Origin: WLXB01 sp040221475 | Lineage (GTDB): Bacteria > Pseudomonadota > Alphaproteobacteria > Rhodospirillales > Rhodospirillaceae | Direction: 5' to 3' | Assembly: GCA_040221475.1 (NCBI GenBank) | Contig: JAVKEJ010000053.1 | Coordinates: 744,001-808,000, forward strand | Length of the DNA: 64,000 nucleotides | Shown: positions 7,775 to 16,838 of the stretch, piece after piece | Layout: every line of letters starts with the position of its first letter | How positions within the stretch are numbered: position 1 is the first letter of the stretch | Program-made: the position numbers and the translations under genes | Notes under the pieces: generated by a model | Databases searched by the model: none | Seen by the model: the letters and a program-made list of their open reading frames with translations, nothing else | What the model was told of the DNA's origin: nothing

Positions 7775-10700
7775 TCAGAATTGGCGAATATCCGTAACCC
7801 CAGGCACATCTTTAACGCGGCCCAAGGTTTGTGGGGAAATGGCGTATCGGTCAGGCAAAGCAACTTCAACTTCATGCCCGTTAGAGCGTGCCACCAATAG
7901 AATGCGGCCGTTGCCAACGCCATCAGACGCAATAATATCCTTCAGCTCCTCAACCGGCGTGCCGTCCTTAATCTCAATGCGCAGGTTATCGAGCCGCGCC
8001 GCGACCGCCTCATCAAGGGGTGTTAGTTTGGTCACCATCAGGCGCACCTGATCCTCTTCCTGGCGGCCATCAAGGGTAATCAGCATAGGCTGGCCGGAGT
8101 CCAGCAACTCACGGGAGGCCGCAAGCACTTCCGAAAAGATCACGGCTTCAAAGGAGCCTGTCGCATCGGACAAATTTAAAAACGCGTAGCGATTGCCGCT
8201 CTTACTGACGCGCTCGCGTTTACTCAACATGGTTCCGGCCATGCGCAGTGGCTTTGCAAAATCCGCTGCCGTCAGTGTGTCTAAGTCACGCGCGCTCACG
8301 ACGCCCTGCGCCTTAAGCGTTGCCGAATAGGCATCAAGAGGGTGATCAGAGAGGTAAAACCCAAAAGCCTCGAACTCTTTTTCCAGACGCTCCATCTTGC
8401 GCCAGTCTTCGACGGTCCGCAGTTTTACTTTGGGAAGGTCAGCCTCACCGCCAAACAGAGCATGCTGATCAGAGTTTCGCGCCTCGGCCCCGGCTTGAGC
8501 ATGACGCAAAATGGTCTCAGACCCTTCCATCATCTCGGCACGGTTAGAATGCAGGCTGTCCATGGCCCCTGCCCGCACTAAGTTTTCGATCAGGCGTTTA
8601 TTGATAAGTTTCGTGTCCAGCCGGCCCGCGAAGTCATTAATATCCTTGAACGGCCCACCCTCATCTCTGACCTTCACCAGCCCTTCCATCGCACCGGCAC
8701 CGACGTTTTTAATCGCCGCCAGAGCATACCGCACGGCCCACGCTCCATCTGGTAACTGCTCAACCGAGAACCTGACACCGGAGTGATTGACGTCAGGTGG
8801 CAAAAGCTCAATATCCAAGCGCCTGAGTTCAGACTTAAACCCTTCCAGCTTATCCGTATTCTGCATATCCAGCGACATGGTTGCCGCCATGAACTCAACA
8901 GGATAGTTCGCCTTGAGATACCCCGTCTGATAGGCCACCAGCGCATAGGCCGCAGCGTGAGACTTGTTAAAGCCGTAGCCAGCAAACTTAGCGATGGTGT
9001 CAAACACATCCGATGCCTGTTCAGCGGTTGTGTCCCGTTCCGTCGCTCCTTTGACGAACTGCTCGCGCTGGGCATCCATTTCCGCTTGAATTTTCTTGCC
9101 CATGGCCCGGCGCAGTAGATCAGCACTGCCCAAGGAATATCCGGCCATCTCCTGGGCCGCCTGCATCACCTGCTCTTGGTAGATCATGATGCCGTAGGTT
9201 TCTTTCAGGATCGGCTCCAACACAGGGTGCATATAGGAGATGTTCTCGCGTCCGTTCTTGCGGTCAATAAAACTAGGGATGTTATCCATTGGCCCCGGAC
9301 GATACAAAGCCACAACGGCGATAATATCTTCGAACACATCTGGCTTCAGTTTGCGCAGTACATCGCGCATCCCCGTACTTTCCAATTGGAACACGCCCGT
9401 CGTATCGCCGCGCGATAACATGTCGAAGGTTGTTTTGTCGTCGAGCGGAATGGTCGCCAAATCGAGTTTAATGTCACGATTGGCCAGAAGCTTCACCGCA
9501 GTATCTAATACTGTGAGTGTCTTAAGGCCCAAGAAGTCAAACTTCACCAAACCCGCCTGCTCAACCCACTTCATGTTGAACTGAGTCACGGGCATTTCAG
9601 AATGGGGATCGCGGTATAGCGCAACCAATTCAGCGAGGGGCCGGTCTCCAATAACCACGCCTGCGGCGTGTGTTGATGCGTGGTTGTAAAGCCCCTCAAG
9701 CTTGAGCGAGATATCGAACAATTGCGCAACGTTTTCGTCAGTATCGCGCAGGGCTCTCAGTTCGCTTTCAGACTCAATAGCCTCCTGCAGCGTTACCGGA
9801 CTCGCCGGATTATTCGGGACCATCTTGCAAATCTTGTCCACATAACCGAGTGGCATCTCCAGCACCCGCCCAACGTTTCTCAAAGCAGCGCGCGCTTGTA
9901 GTTTTCCGAATGTAATAATTTGAGCAACCCGATCTACGCCATACTCATGCTGTACATACTTGATAACTTCCTCTCGGCGGTCCTGGCAAAAATCGATATC
10001 GAAGTCAGGCATCGACACGCGCTCAGGATTCAGGAAGCGTTCAAACAGTAAATCAAAGCGCAATGGGTCGAGGTCGGTAATTAAGAGCGCCCAAGCGACA
10101 ACAGAGCCCGCCCCCGAACCACGACCCGGGCCAACCGGAATCCCTTGATCTTTGGCCCATTGAATGAAGTCCGCAACAATCAGGAAGTACCCAGGGAACC
10201 CCATGCTAGCAATCACACCCAATTCATACTCCAGGCGTTCCCGATAAGGCTTGGCGACCTCCTGTTTATCGGCCTCACTCATTTCCGCAGTAAAAACGTG
10301 CTTTTTCAAACGCCCTTCCAAGCCCTCGATAGAGAGTTCTCGCAGCGCCTCTTCTTCTGTCCGGTCTCCAGCCTTTGGCGAACGTGGTAAAATGGGGTCT
10401 CTACGCTCCACCATGACCGCGCAACGCTGCGCAATCACCAGCGTATTTTCCACAGCTTCCGGCAGGTCTTCAAAAAGTTCGACCATCTCCTCTGCTGATT
10501 TAAAGTAATGTTGAGGGGTCAACCGTTTACGGTCTGCAATCGAGATATAAGACTTCTCGGCAATGCACATCAGCGCGTCATGGGCGCTGTACATGCTGGC
10601 ATCCGCGAAGGCGGGCTCATTGGTTGCGACCAGAGGCACATCGTGTGCAAACGCGAGATCAACCAAAGCGGGCTCAATACGATCTTCATCCGGTAAGCCA

Positions 10701-11254
10701 TGGCGCTGGATTTCCACATACAAACGGTCTGGAAACGTCTTGGCCAGATCAAGCAGCACAGCCTCGGCCTTGGCGAACTGCCCCTCAACTAGGTGACGTC
10801 CAACCGCGCCTTGCAAGCCGCCCGTCAAGGCAATAAGTCCACCGGAATGGAGTTTGATGTCAGCCATAGACACATGTGGTGTTTCACCGGGCGGTGTCTC
10901 TAAAAAGGACTGACTGACCAACTTCAACAAGTTGGAATAGCCTTCTTCCGTCTGGCACAGCAGAACCAGTTGATCGGGCTCGGGCACTCTTGGGCCTGCC
11001 CCCGCCTTCCCCTCCTCGACAGCACGCTCAACTGAAAGCTGACAACCAACGATCGGCTGAATGCCTTTTTCTGCGCAAGACACTGAAAATTCTAAGGCGC
11101 CGAAGAGGTTTCGCGTATCTGTCAAAGCCACCGCAGGCATGCGGTTTTTGACGCATAACGCAACCAGCTGGGGAATCTTAATGGCGCCTTCAGCGAGGGA
11201 AAACGCTGAATGTGTTCTAAGGTGCACAAAGGGGGCATGATCAGGCTGCGTCAT
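7775..11254 (-). CDS. dnaE: DNA polymerase III alpha subunit
   Basis: This is the replicative polymerase catalytic subunit. At about 1159 residues it is a full-length DnaE1. The N-terminal PHP domain is seen as FVHLRTHSAFSLAEGAI. The polymerase active site contains the three-Asp motif in PDFDIDFCQDRR (about residue 400) and the GPGRGSGAGSVVAW segment before it. The FNKSHAAAYALVAYQTGYLK finger region follows near residue 745, and an OB-fold tail contains ATGSFEAVIFSEVL. ATG codons at 11254 and 11266 are both possible; 11254 starts just before the PHP domain. It lies immediately upstream of the accessory islet that separates it from rpsB. Confidence 0.95.
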   Translation of the reverse strand: MTQPDHAPFVHLRTHSAFSLAEGAIKIPQLVALCVKNRMPAVALTDTRNLFGALEFSVSCAEKGIQPIVGCQLSVERAVEEGKAGAGPRVPEPDQLVLLCQTEEGYSNLLKLVSQSFLETPPGETPHVSMADIKLHSGGLIALTGGLQGAVGRHLVEGQFAKAEAVLLDLAKTFPDRLYVEIQRHGLPDEDRIEPALVDLAFAHDVPLVATNEPAFADASMYSAHDALMCIAEKSYISIADRKRLTPQHYFKSAEEMVELFEDLPEAVENTLVIAQRCAVMVERRDPILPRSPKAGDRTEEEALRELSIEGLEGRLKKHVFTAEMSEADKQEVAKPYRERLEYELGVIASMGFPGYFLIVADFIQWAKDQGIPVGPGRGSGAGSVVAWALLITDLDPLRFDLLFERFLNPERVSMPDFDIDFCQDRREEVIKYVQHEYGVDRVAQIITFGKLQARAALRNVGRVLEMPLGYVDKICKMVPNNPASPVTLQEAIESESELRALRDTDENVAQLFDISLKLEGLYNHASTHAAGVVIGDRPLAELVALYRDPHSEMPVTQFNMKWVEQAGLVKFDFLGLKTLTVLDTAVKLLANRDIKLDLATIPLDDKTTFDMLSRGDTTGVFQLESTGMRDVLRKLKPDVFEDIIAVVALYRPGPMDNIPSFIDRKNGRENISYMHPVLEPILKETYGIMIYQEQVMQAAQEMAGYSLGSADLLRRAMGKKIQAEMDAQREQFVKGATERDTTAEQASDVFDTIAKFAGYGFNKSHAAAYALVAYQTGYLKANYPVEFMAATMSLDMQNTDKLEGFKSELRRLDIELLPPDVNHSGVRFSVEQLPDGAWAVRYALAAIKNVGAGAMEGLVKVRDEGGPFKDINDFAGRLDTKLINKRLIENLVRAGAMDSLHSNRAEMMEGSETILRHAQAGAEARNSDQHALFGGEADLPKVKLRTVEDWRKMERLEKEFEAFGFYLSDHPLDAYSATLKAQGVVSARDLDTLTAADFAKPLRMAGTMLSKRERVSKSGNRYAFLNLSDATGSFEAVIFSEVLAASRELLDSGQPMLITLDGRQEEDQVRLMVTKLTPLDEAVAARLDNLRIEIKDGTPVEELKDIIASDGVGNGRILLVARSNGHEVEVALPDRYAISPQTLGRVKDVPGVTDIRQF

Positions 11255-11304
11255 AGCCCTATTCATTCCATTATTGGCCCTCAACGACCAGTACGCAGAA
11301 CATG

Positions 11305-11327
11305 TTATCCACAGAAAAGTGGATATA
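11305..11327. promoter_or_regulatory. DnaA-box-like inverted repeat upstream of dnaE
   Basis: TTATCCACA, an exact consensus DnaA box, occurs at 11305-11313. Six bases further, GTGGATATA provides an inverted near-copy, so TATCCAC/GTGGATA form a perfect 7-base inverted repeat around AGAAAA. It lies about 50 bases in front of the dnaE start and 14 bases after the upstream gene's stop. It could be a DnaA-controlled operator or simply a hairpin. Confidence 0.45.
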
Positions 11328-11340
11328 TCTCTGCATAACT

Positions 11341-11787
11341 TTAGGGATAAGGATTGCGGCGCGCCACATCGGCTTGCACCTCAATGGTGCCTGCCTTCTC
11401 AAAAGTCAAAATCAAATCAATGACTTCGCCATCTTTCAAGCCTGATTTAATGCCGGTCAGCATCAGATGATCTTTGCCGACCTCCAAAGCGATGCTCTCA
11501 CCAGCTGGAATGTCGACAGATTCAACCGGCCGCATACTCATCATACCGCCCTCTCCCATGAGAGTCGTATGGACTTCAGTCTTGGCCGCCACAGGCGCTT
11601 CCACCGCAATCAGGCGATCAGCTGCGCTGCCTTGGTTTACGATACTCAGATAGCCGGCTGTCACATTTGCTTGCCCAATAGTCGCTCTGACCCAAGCGTT
11701 TGAAATCGCGATGTCAGCGGCAACACCTGAAAGCGGGGCCAAGAGTAAACAGGCCAAAGAGCCAGCAGAAAAAAAATATTTGATCAT
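11341..11787 (-). CDS. Periplasmic PCu(A)C copper chaperone
   Basis: The 148-residue protein has a signal peptide (about residues 1-24, ending SGVAA). The mature part begins DIAISNAWVRATIGQANVTA, typical of PCu(A)C domains. The copper ligands fit the H(M)X10MX21HXM pattern: His in TEVHTTLMGEGGMMSM, the downstream Met residues, then KDHLML. Such proteins deliver Cu(I) to the CuA or CuB centre of cytochrome oxidase, often with Sco. No sco or cox gene lies in this window. It follows the unknown eight-helix membrane protein by 67 bases on the same strand, separated by a hairpin. Confidence 0.88.
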   Translation of the reverse strand: MIKYFFSAGSLACLLLAPLSGVAADIAISNAWVRATIGQANVTAGYLSIVNQGSAADRLIAVEAPVAAKTEVHTTLMGEGGMMSMRPVESVDIPAGESIALEVGKDHLMLTGIKSGLKDGEVIDLILTFEKAGTIEVQADVARRNPYP

Positions 11788-11799
11788 GCGTTAGACATA

Positions 11800-11833
11800 A
11801 GAAAAGCCGGTCGAGATAACAACCAGCTTTTCT
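11800..11833 (-). terminator. Hairpin terminator between membrane-protein gene and PCu(A)C gene
   Basis: AGAAAAGC and GCTTTTCT arms form an inverted repeat with an inner GGT/ACC pair. Read on the minus strand it ends in a short T run, so it could partly end the transcript of the membrane-protein gene upstream. Confidence 0.5.
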
Positions 11834-11854
11834 CAAACTATTAAGATATAAAAA

Positions 11855-12796
11855 CTAACTTCGGTGTGACGCTCTTTCTTCTGCCGACAACGCAGACTTG
11901 GGGTTCGCTGGCGCACGCGCGGCCAGCACAGCAGCGATCGCAATGGCAACCAGCACCAAAGTCATTTCCAGCGCAAACTCGGTCGGCTTTTCCCAGAACT
12001 CCGTAAAGAGATGCCAGCGTCCAGCCAACTCCACCGAGTTCCAGCAAATGATAGCGGTCGGAATACCATATCGGATCGCGGTGGGAACCCGCCAAAATTT
12101 AATTAACCGCTGAAACAAATAGACGCCCCAGATCGTATTTAAGAAGAAAATTCCATACGTAACAGGGTGGCGGTCTCCAAGGATATTCTCGTCATAAATG
12201 AACAGCAGCATGAGATAGAAAAACCATATGACGTAAATCGTCTCCAGGGCCGTAATAGCGGCAAAATTGCGCTCATAATTAGGGGTTGGTTTAGCCACAC
12301 GCAGACCGGCGTTGCGCTGAAACCACAAAAAGAAATTACACTTCGTGTCTTTGTTCAGCAGAAAGTAAACCAGCGTCGACGCCAAAACACCAACTGATGA
12401 CATCATCACCAAGTATTCAGCTTTGGTTGCTATCTCTCCAGGCATATTGGGGTCCATCAAATCAGGCACCCCGAGGTAGTTGCCAGACCATACGAAAGAA
12501 AACTCGACCCAGCCTGTCCATAGAAAAGAGCCGGCCCAGAAGCCAAGCCACGTGGCAGAAACCTCATTGCTGCTTTTCATCCCCCAGAACAACAACCCGG
12601 CCCCAGCAAGTCCCATAGCAAAGGCGCATTGGTAGACGTATTCCTCACCGAATACGTTTTCCATCACGATCATGATGGTGTGCCCCAATCCCTGAAACAC
12701 AAAGACGATGAAAAAGGCAAATAACCCGATGAATGGTGGGCGGGTAAAAAAACCAACCTTAGATGTTTCGGATGTACTGCTGGCTTCTGCTGGCAT
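11855..12796 (-). CDS. Unknown polytopic membrane protein
   Basis: I do not recognise this 313-residue family. It has about eight hydrophobic helices, at roughly residues 19-41, 53-70, 79-100, 128-147, 182-204, 212-230, 240-258 and 277-296. Aromatic residues are unusually abundant, as in TGWVEFSFVWSGNYLGVP near residue 95, and membrane-embedded His, Glu and Trp occur in LGHTIMIVMEN and CWNSVELAGRWHLF. The short N-terminal tail is Ser/Thr-rich and the C-terminal tail is charged. GGGGGAC lies about 8 bases before the ATG. The adjacent PCu(A)C gene hints at a respiratory or metal context, but that is inference only. Confidence 0.75.
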   Translation of the reverse strand: MPAEASSTSETSKVGFFTRPPFIGLFAFFIVFVFQGLGHTIMIVMENVFGEEYVYQCAFAMGLAGAGLLFWGMKSSNEVSATWLGFWAGSFLWTGWVEFSFVWSGNYLGVPDLMDPNMPGEIATKAEYLVMMSSVGVLASTLVYFLLNKDTKCNFFLWFQRNAGLRVAKPTPNYERNFAAITALETIYVIWFFYLMLLFIYDENILGDRHPVTYGIFFLNTIWGVYLFQRLIKFWRVPTAIRYGIPTAIICWNSVELAGRWHLFTEFWEKPTEFALEMTLVLVAIAIAAVLAARAPANPKSALSAEERASHRS

Positions 12797-12865
12797 ATCG
12801 AAATGTCCCCCAAATCAATGCAAACAAACCGCGACTGAGCTTTAATCTAATCCAAGCCGGTCTAA

Positions 12866-12884
12866 ACCCTAAAGAAATTAGGGT
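12866..12884. terminator. Short hairpin between lolD and the membrane-protein gene
   Basis: ACCCTAA and TTAGGGT form a perfect 7-base stem around AGAAA, 71 bases past the lolD stop. No T-run follows on either strand, so termination would be weak; it may instead be a regulatory hairpin for the downstream gene. Confidence 0.35.
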
Positions 12885-12954
12885 AACCGCGTGTAACAAA
12901 TATAGTTTTGACTCGATGGTTTGACACGCTTGGGTTTAATGAGACCGCAACAGC

Positions 12955-13647
12955 CTATACCTCAAGCAGCACGCCCTCTTCCAAGCGCACCACACGATCC
13001 ATGCGCTTGGCTAAGTCTGGATTGTGCGTAGCAACCAACGCCGCCAGGCCCTGGTCTTTCGCGAGTTTAATCAAACCATCAAATACGCCGTCAGCGGTGT
13101 GAGGGTCGAGATTACCCGTCGGCTCATCGGCCAACAGCAACGCGGGTTCGTTGGCCAACGCCCGCGCAATCGCAACCCGCTGCTGTTCTCCTCCAGATAA
13201 CATGCCTGGACGATGGTCTAATCTATCTGCCAATCCCAAGCTGCTCAGTAACTCCTTGGCCCGTTCTGTCGCCACATCGCGGGCCACAGTTCCAATCATT
13301 TGTGGGAGCACAACATTCTCGACCGCCGAGAATTCTGGCAATAGATGATGATACTGGTAGACGAAACCAAGATATTTAAGTCTTAGCTCAGTTTGACGTC
13401 TTTCAGAGGCATTGCCGCAGGCTTCTCCGGCGATGATCACTTCGCCTTTATCCGGCTTTTCCAAGAGCCCTGCCAGGTGCAGCAAAGTTGATTTGCCGGA
13501 CCCGGAGGGCCCAACCAAAGCAACCACCTCGCCAGGATTCACCGTTAGATTAGCGCCACGTAAGACTTCTAGTTTCTTGCCACCCTGCTCAAAGGTTCGA
13601 AAAACGGTCTGAAGTTCTAGAGCTGCAATACTCGTGATTCTACTCAT
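12955..13647 (-). CDS. lolD: Lipoprotein-releasing ABC transporter ATPase LolD
   Basis: LolD powers release of outer-membrane lipoproteins from the inner membrane to LolA. The 230-residue protein has a Walker A GPSGSGKSTLLH near residue 50, the Q-loop in FVYQYHHLLPEFSA, the signature LSGGEQQRVAIARAL near residue 150 and Walker B ALLLADEPTGNLD. The YQxHxLLPEF sequence is typical of LolD/MacB-type ATPases. ATG at 13647 overlaps the end of the permease gene by 8 bases, so the two are translationally coupled. Confidence 0.94.
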   Translation of the reverse strand: MSRITSIAALELQTVFRTFEQGGKKLEVLRGANLTVNPGEVVALVGPSGSGKSTLLHLAGLLEKPDKGEVIIAGEACGNASERRQTELRLKYLGFVYQYHHLLPEFSAVENVVLPQMIGTVARDVATERAKELLSSLGLADRLDHRPGMLSGGEQQRVAIARALANEPALLLADEPTGNLDPHTADGVFDGLIKLAKDQGLAALVATHNPDLAKRMDRVVRLEEGVLLEV

Positions 13648-14884
13648 AGCGTAGCGCTTCAACGGGGTCCGTTCGCGCCGCACGCCAGGACGGATATAAC
13701 GTTGCGGCAAAAGATAATCCCAGCGCCATCAGCACAACCGAGGTCACCTCAGACCAATCCATATCCGCCGGAATGGTCGAGAGAAAATAGATTTCCGCTG
13801 AAAACAAATCCGTTCCCGTCAGTGTTTCTAAAACACGGCGGATCGCTTCAATGTTTTCGCAAAACACAATCCCAAGGATCAGACCCAAAATTGTCCCTGT
13901 TGCCCCGACACTTGCACCGGCCAGGAAGAATACCCGCATAATCATACCGCGTGTCGCGCCCATGGTCCTTAAGATCGCAATGTCGCGTCCCTTGTCCTTC
14001 ACTAACATGATCAGCCCGGCGATAATGTTAAACGCCGCCACCACAATGATCAGCGTGAGAATCAGGAACATCACATTGCGCTCAACTTGAAGGGCATTAA
14101 ACAGCGTCGAGTTGGTTTGCTCCCAGGACAACACCCTTACGCCTGACCCCGTTGTTTCCATCACCTCACGGGCGATAAAACGCGCTTGGTCAGGGTCTGA
14201 AACCTGCACCTCTATGCCCGTAACCGAACCCGGATACTTGAAATAGGTCTGCGCCAGATCAAGCGGCATATAAATAATCGAGGAATCAAAATCGCTCATA
14301 CCAACGTCAAAAATGGCAACGATGGGATAATCTTTCAGGCGCGGTGCCGTGCCAAACGCCGTAACGTTTCCTTTCGGGGAGATCAAAGTCAGTTTATCGC
14401 CCACTGAAATCCTGAAACGGTCAGCCATACGCACACCGATCATCAAACCTTCGCTGCGGGTAAAGGCGGGCAACGACCCTAAAATGATATTCTCAGAGAC
14501 AACCGTTCGTGCCGCCAAGTCTTCACCGCGCACCCCCCGCACCACAGCGCCGGAGGTCACACCGCCTGTAGTCGCCATGACCTGCCCCGTGATCTGGGGC
14601 AAGACTGATTCCACCCCTGGGATTTGCCGAATGGCATCACCGCGCGCATCGTAATCAGCAATCGAGAATTCAACACCCTGCACTTCGATATGGCCGTTCA
14701 CGCCCAGAATCCGGCTCATGATGTCCTGCCGGTAGCCGTTCATCACCGCCATCACAATGATCAGGGTCGCAACCCCCAGGCCAATGCCAAGCAACGAAAA
14801 GCCTGCAATGACGGAAACAAATCCCTCTTTACGCCGGGCCCGCAAGTAGCGCCCGGCCATCATGCGTTCGAAGGGACCAAACAT
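13640..14884 (-). CDS. lolC: Lipoprotein-releasing ABC transporter permease LolC/E
   Basis: This is the membrane partner of LolD. The 414-residue chain has one N-terminal helix (residues about 24-48, with GIGLGVATLIIVMAVMNGYR), a large periplasmic MacB-type domain, and three C-terminal helices starting near residue 270 (VMFLILTLIIVVAAFNI). The cytoplasmic coupling segment LVKDKGRDIAILRTMGATRG is well conserved. Alphaproteobacteria often use a single LolC/E-like (LolF) permease, and only one is present here. Its start overlaps the proS stop by one base (TAATG). Confidence 0.92.
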   Translation of the reverse strand: MFGPFERMMAGRYLRARRKEGFVSVIAGFSLLGIGLGVATLIIVMAVMNGYRQDIMSRILGVNGHIEVQGVEFSIADYDARGDAIRQIPGVESVLPQITGQVMATTGGVTSGAVVRGVRGEDLAARTVVSENIILGSLPAFTRSEGLMIGVRMADRFRISVGDKLTLISPKGNVTAFGTAPRLKDYPIVAIFDVGMSDFDSSIIYMPLDLAQTYFKYPGSVTGIEVQVSDPDQARFIAREVMETTGSGVRVLSWEQTNSTLFNALQVERNVMFLILTLIIVVAAFNIIAGLIMLVKDKGRDIAILRTMGATRGMIMRVFFLAGASVGATGTILGLILGIVFCENIEAIRRVLETLTGTDLFSAEIYFLSTIPADMDWSEVTSVVLMALGLSFAATLYPSWRAARTDPVEALRYE

Positions 14885-16218
14885 TACCCGGCCCCCGTCG
14901 CTGGCGGAGACCCGGTCAATACGGACAACACTTGATCCAAAGGCAAAGTCTGGCGCTCACCCGTGGCCCGGCGCTTCAACTCAACCGTCCCCTCTTTGAC
15001 GCCCCTCGGGCCGATGATCAACTGCCAGGGCAGCCCCAGCAGGTCCATATTGGAGAACTTCACGCCGGCGCGTTCGTCGCGGTCATCATAAAGTGTGCTC
15101 AAACCAATGTCCTGGAACTTGCTATATAGATCACCGCACACCTTATCCGTGTCAGCATCCCCGACTTTCAGATTGATCAAGCCAACCCGATAGGGCGCAA
15201 CTGTATCCGGCCAGATGATACCATCGTCATCGTGGCAGGCTTCAATAATCGCCCCCACCAGCCGCGACACACCAATGCCGTAGCTGCCCATGTAGGGCGT
15301 CACCATCTCACCGCCGGGGGCCGCCAACTGTGCGCCCATGGGGTCAGAATACTTTTTGCCAAAGTGGAAAATATGTCCCACCTCGATGCCGCGGGCCGAC
15401 ACCAAATCGTCGCCAAGTTCTTTTCCCTTGGCCTCATCGTGTTCTTCATCGGTCGCGGCGTATTCACTGGTCCAGTCATCGACTATCGGCTGCAGGTCGC
15501 TGTCGTAATCAACGATCAATGGAATTGGCTTCTGTAACAGGGCTTTGTGGCAATACACGGCGCTTTCGCCGGTTTCAGCCAGCACAATAAATTCGTGACT
15601 GAGATCCCCGCCGATCGGGCCCGGATCCGCTTTCATGGGGATGGCTTGCAGACCCAGACGGGCAAAGGTCCGCAGATAGGCCACAAACATCTGATTGTAG
15701 GAATGTTTCGCCGCTTCGTAAGTCAGATCGAAAGAGTACGCATCCTTCATCAGAAACTCACGCCCGCGCATCACGCCAAACCGGGGCCGGACTTCATCGC
15801 GGAACTTCCAGTTGATCTGATAGAGATTCAACGGCAGGTCTTTATAGCTTCGCACATTGTTACGGAAGATATCCGTGACCACTTCTTCATGGGTCGGACC
15901 GTACAGCATGTCGCGCTCGTGCCGGTCGGTCATGCGCAGCATCTCTGGCCCGTAGTCGTCGTAGCGCCCGCTTTCTTTCCACAACTCGCTCGACTGAATT
16001 GTGGGCATCAGGATTTCTTGCGCGCCCGCGTCATTTTGCTCTTCGCGTACAATCTGCTCGATATTCTTGAGAACGCGTGTCCCCATAGGCAGCCAATTAT
16101 AGATGCCTGCCGCATGCTGACGCACCAGCCCCGCCCGCAGCATGAGGCGATGTGACGCAACCTGGGCTTCCGACGGCGTCTCCTTGAGTGTAGGGATGAA
16201 AGCGCGCGACAACCGCAT
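14884..16218 (-). CDS. proS: Prolyl-tRNA synthetase (short alphaproteobacterial form)
   Basis: ProS charges tRNA-Pro. The 444-residue length marks the form that lacks the inserted editing domain, normal in Alphaproteobacteria. Class II motifs are clear: motif 1 around GTRVLKNIEQIVREEQNDAG, motif 2 NWKFRDEVRPRFGVMRGREF, then DAYSFD, and motif 3 in YGIGVSRLVGAI near residue 335. The anticodon-binding domain follows (DDRDERAGVKFSNMDLLG). It heads the proS-lolC-lolD run. A VOC-family gene of the accessory islet lies 112 bases upstream. Confidence 0.95.
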   Translation of the reverse strand: MRLSRAFIPTLKETPSEAQVASHRLMLRAGLVRQHAAGIYNWLPMGTRVLKNIEQIVREEQNDAGAQEILMPTIQSSELWKESGRYDDYGPEMLRMTDRHERDMLYGPTHEEVVTDIFRNNVRSYKDLPLNLYQINWKFRDEVRPRFGVMRGREFLMKDAYSFDLTYEAAKHSYNQMFVAYLRTFARLGLQAIPMKADPGPIGGDLSHEFIVLAETGESAVYCHKALLQKPIPLIVDYDSDLQPIVDDWTSEYAATDEEHDEAKGKELGDDLVSARGIEVGHIFHFGKKYSDPMGAQLAAPGGEMVTPYMGSYGIGVSRLVGAIIEACHDDDGIIWPDTVAPYRVGLINLKVGDADTDKVCGDLYSKFQDIGLSTLYDDRDERAGVKFSNMDLLGLPWQLIIGPRGVKEGTVELKRRATGERQTLPLDQVLSVLTGSPPATGAG

Positions 16219-16330
16219 GAAAAACCTCGAAAAATTAGATTAATAACAAGACTGGCGCGCAATTTAGGCAAAGCTTGGGCGACTGTCTATGAAACCATTT
16301 TCAAGCTCGGCACGGAAAAATCAAAAAAGT

Positions 16331-16807
16331 CTATCGCAATGGTCCACGCTGGGTCAGATTAACGATCACACCGTCCGGATCACGGGCCATCATCTCGTGA
16401 ATTTCGGGCCGGTTGGGAACTTCCATTTTGGTCGGCGGCGTCGCAACCGTGAACCCTTGGGCCACCATGCCCTCATAGAGCGCTTTCATGTTTTCCGTCG
16501 GAATCACCAATATAGTCTCGCCAGCTTTGACCGTATCAGACCACTGCGTTTCCTTCATCGGCGGCTCTGCATCCTTCAGTTCCATGAGACCCACCATGCC
16601 GGTATCAGCGCCCGCTGCGCTCATCACCACCATGTGTAAGCCTGAGATCGTCATGCCCATGAGATCAGAGGCCCCAGGATTCCCAATATGTCCCTCGTAG
16701 AACACATCCATACCCAATAAATCTCTATAGAACTTCAGAGATTTTTCCATATCGCGCACGATGATGGTGGTCCGTTTGACCGGTGCCGTTTTGTTGCTGT
16801 CTGACAT
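16331..16807 (-). CDS. VOC (glyoxalase/dioxygenase fold) family protein
   Basis: The 158-residue protein has one clear vicinal-oxygen-chelate module: KRTTIIVRDMEKSLKFYRDL near residue 10, a Gly-rich middle, and the C-terminal ARDPDGVIVNLTQRG strand. VOC proteins include glyoxalases, dioxygenases and resistance proteins, and the metal ligands are not certain here, so no substrate is assigned. ATG at 16807 is preferred because family similarity begins only after it, though the frame is open further upstream. First gene of the islet that separates proS from mce. Confidence 0.78.
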   Translation of the reverse strand: MSDSNKTAPVKRTTIIVRDMEKSLKFYRDLLGMDVFYEGHIGNPGASDLMGMTISGLHMVVMSAAGADTGMVGLMELKDAEPPMKETQWSDTVKAGETILVIPTENMKALYEGMVAQGFTVATPPTKMEVPNRPEIHEMMARDPDGVIVNLTQRGPLR

Positions 16808-16838
16808 GATAGTGCCCCTTAATGCTGTGCAGCGTATG

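Noticed and set aside
15547..16155. Plus-strand open frame of 202 codons opposite proS
   Set aside because: proS motifs cover the whole region; the antisense translation matches nothing.
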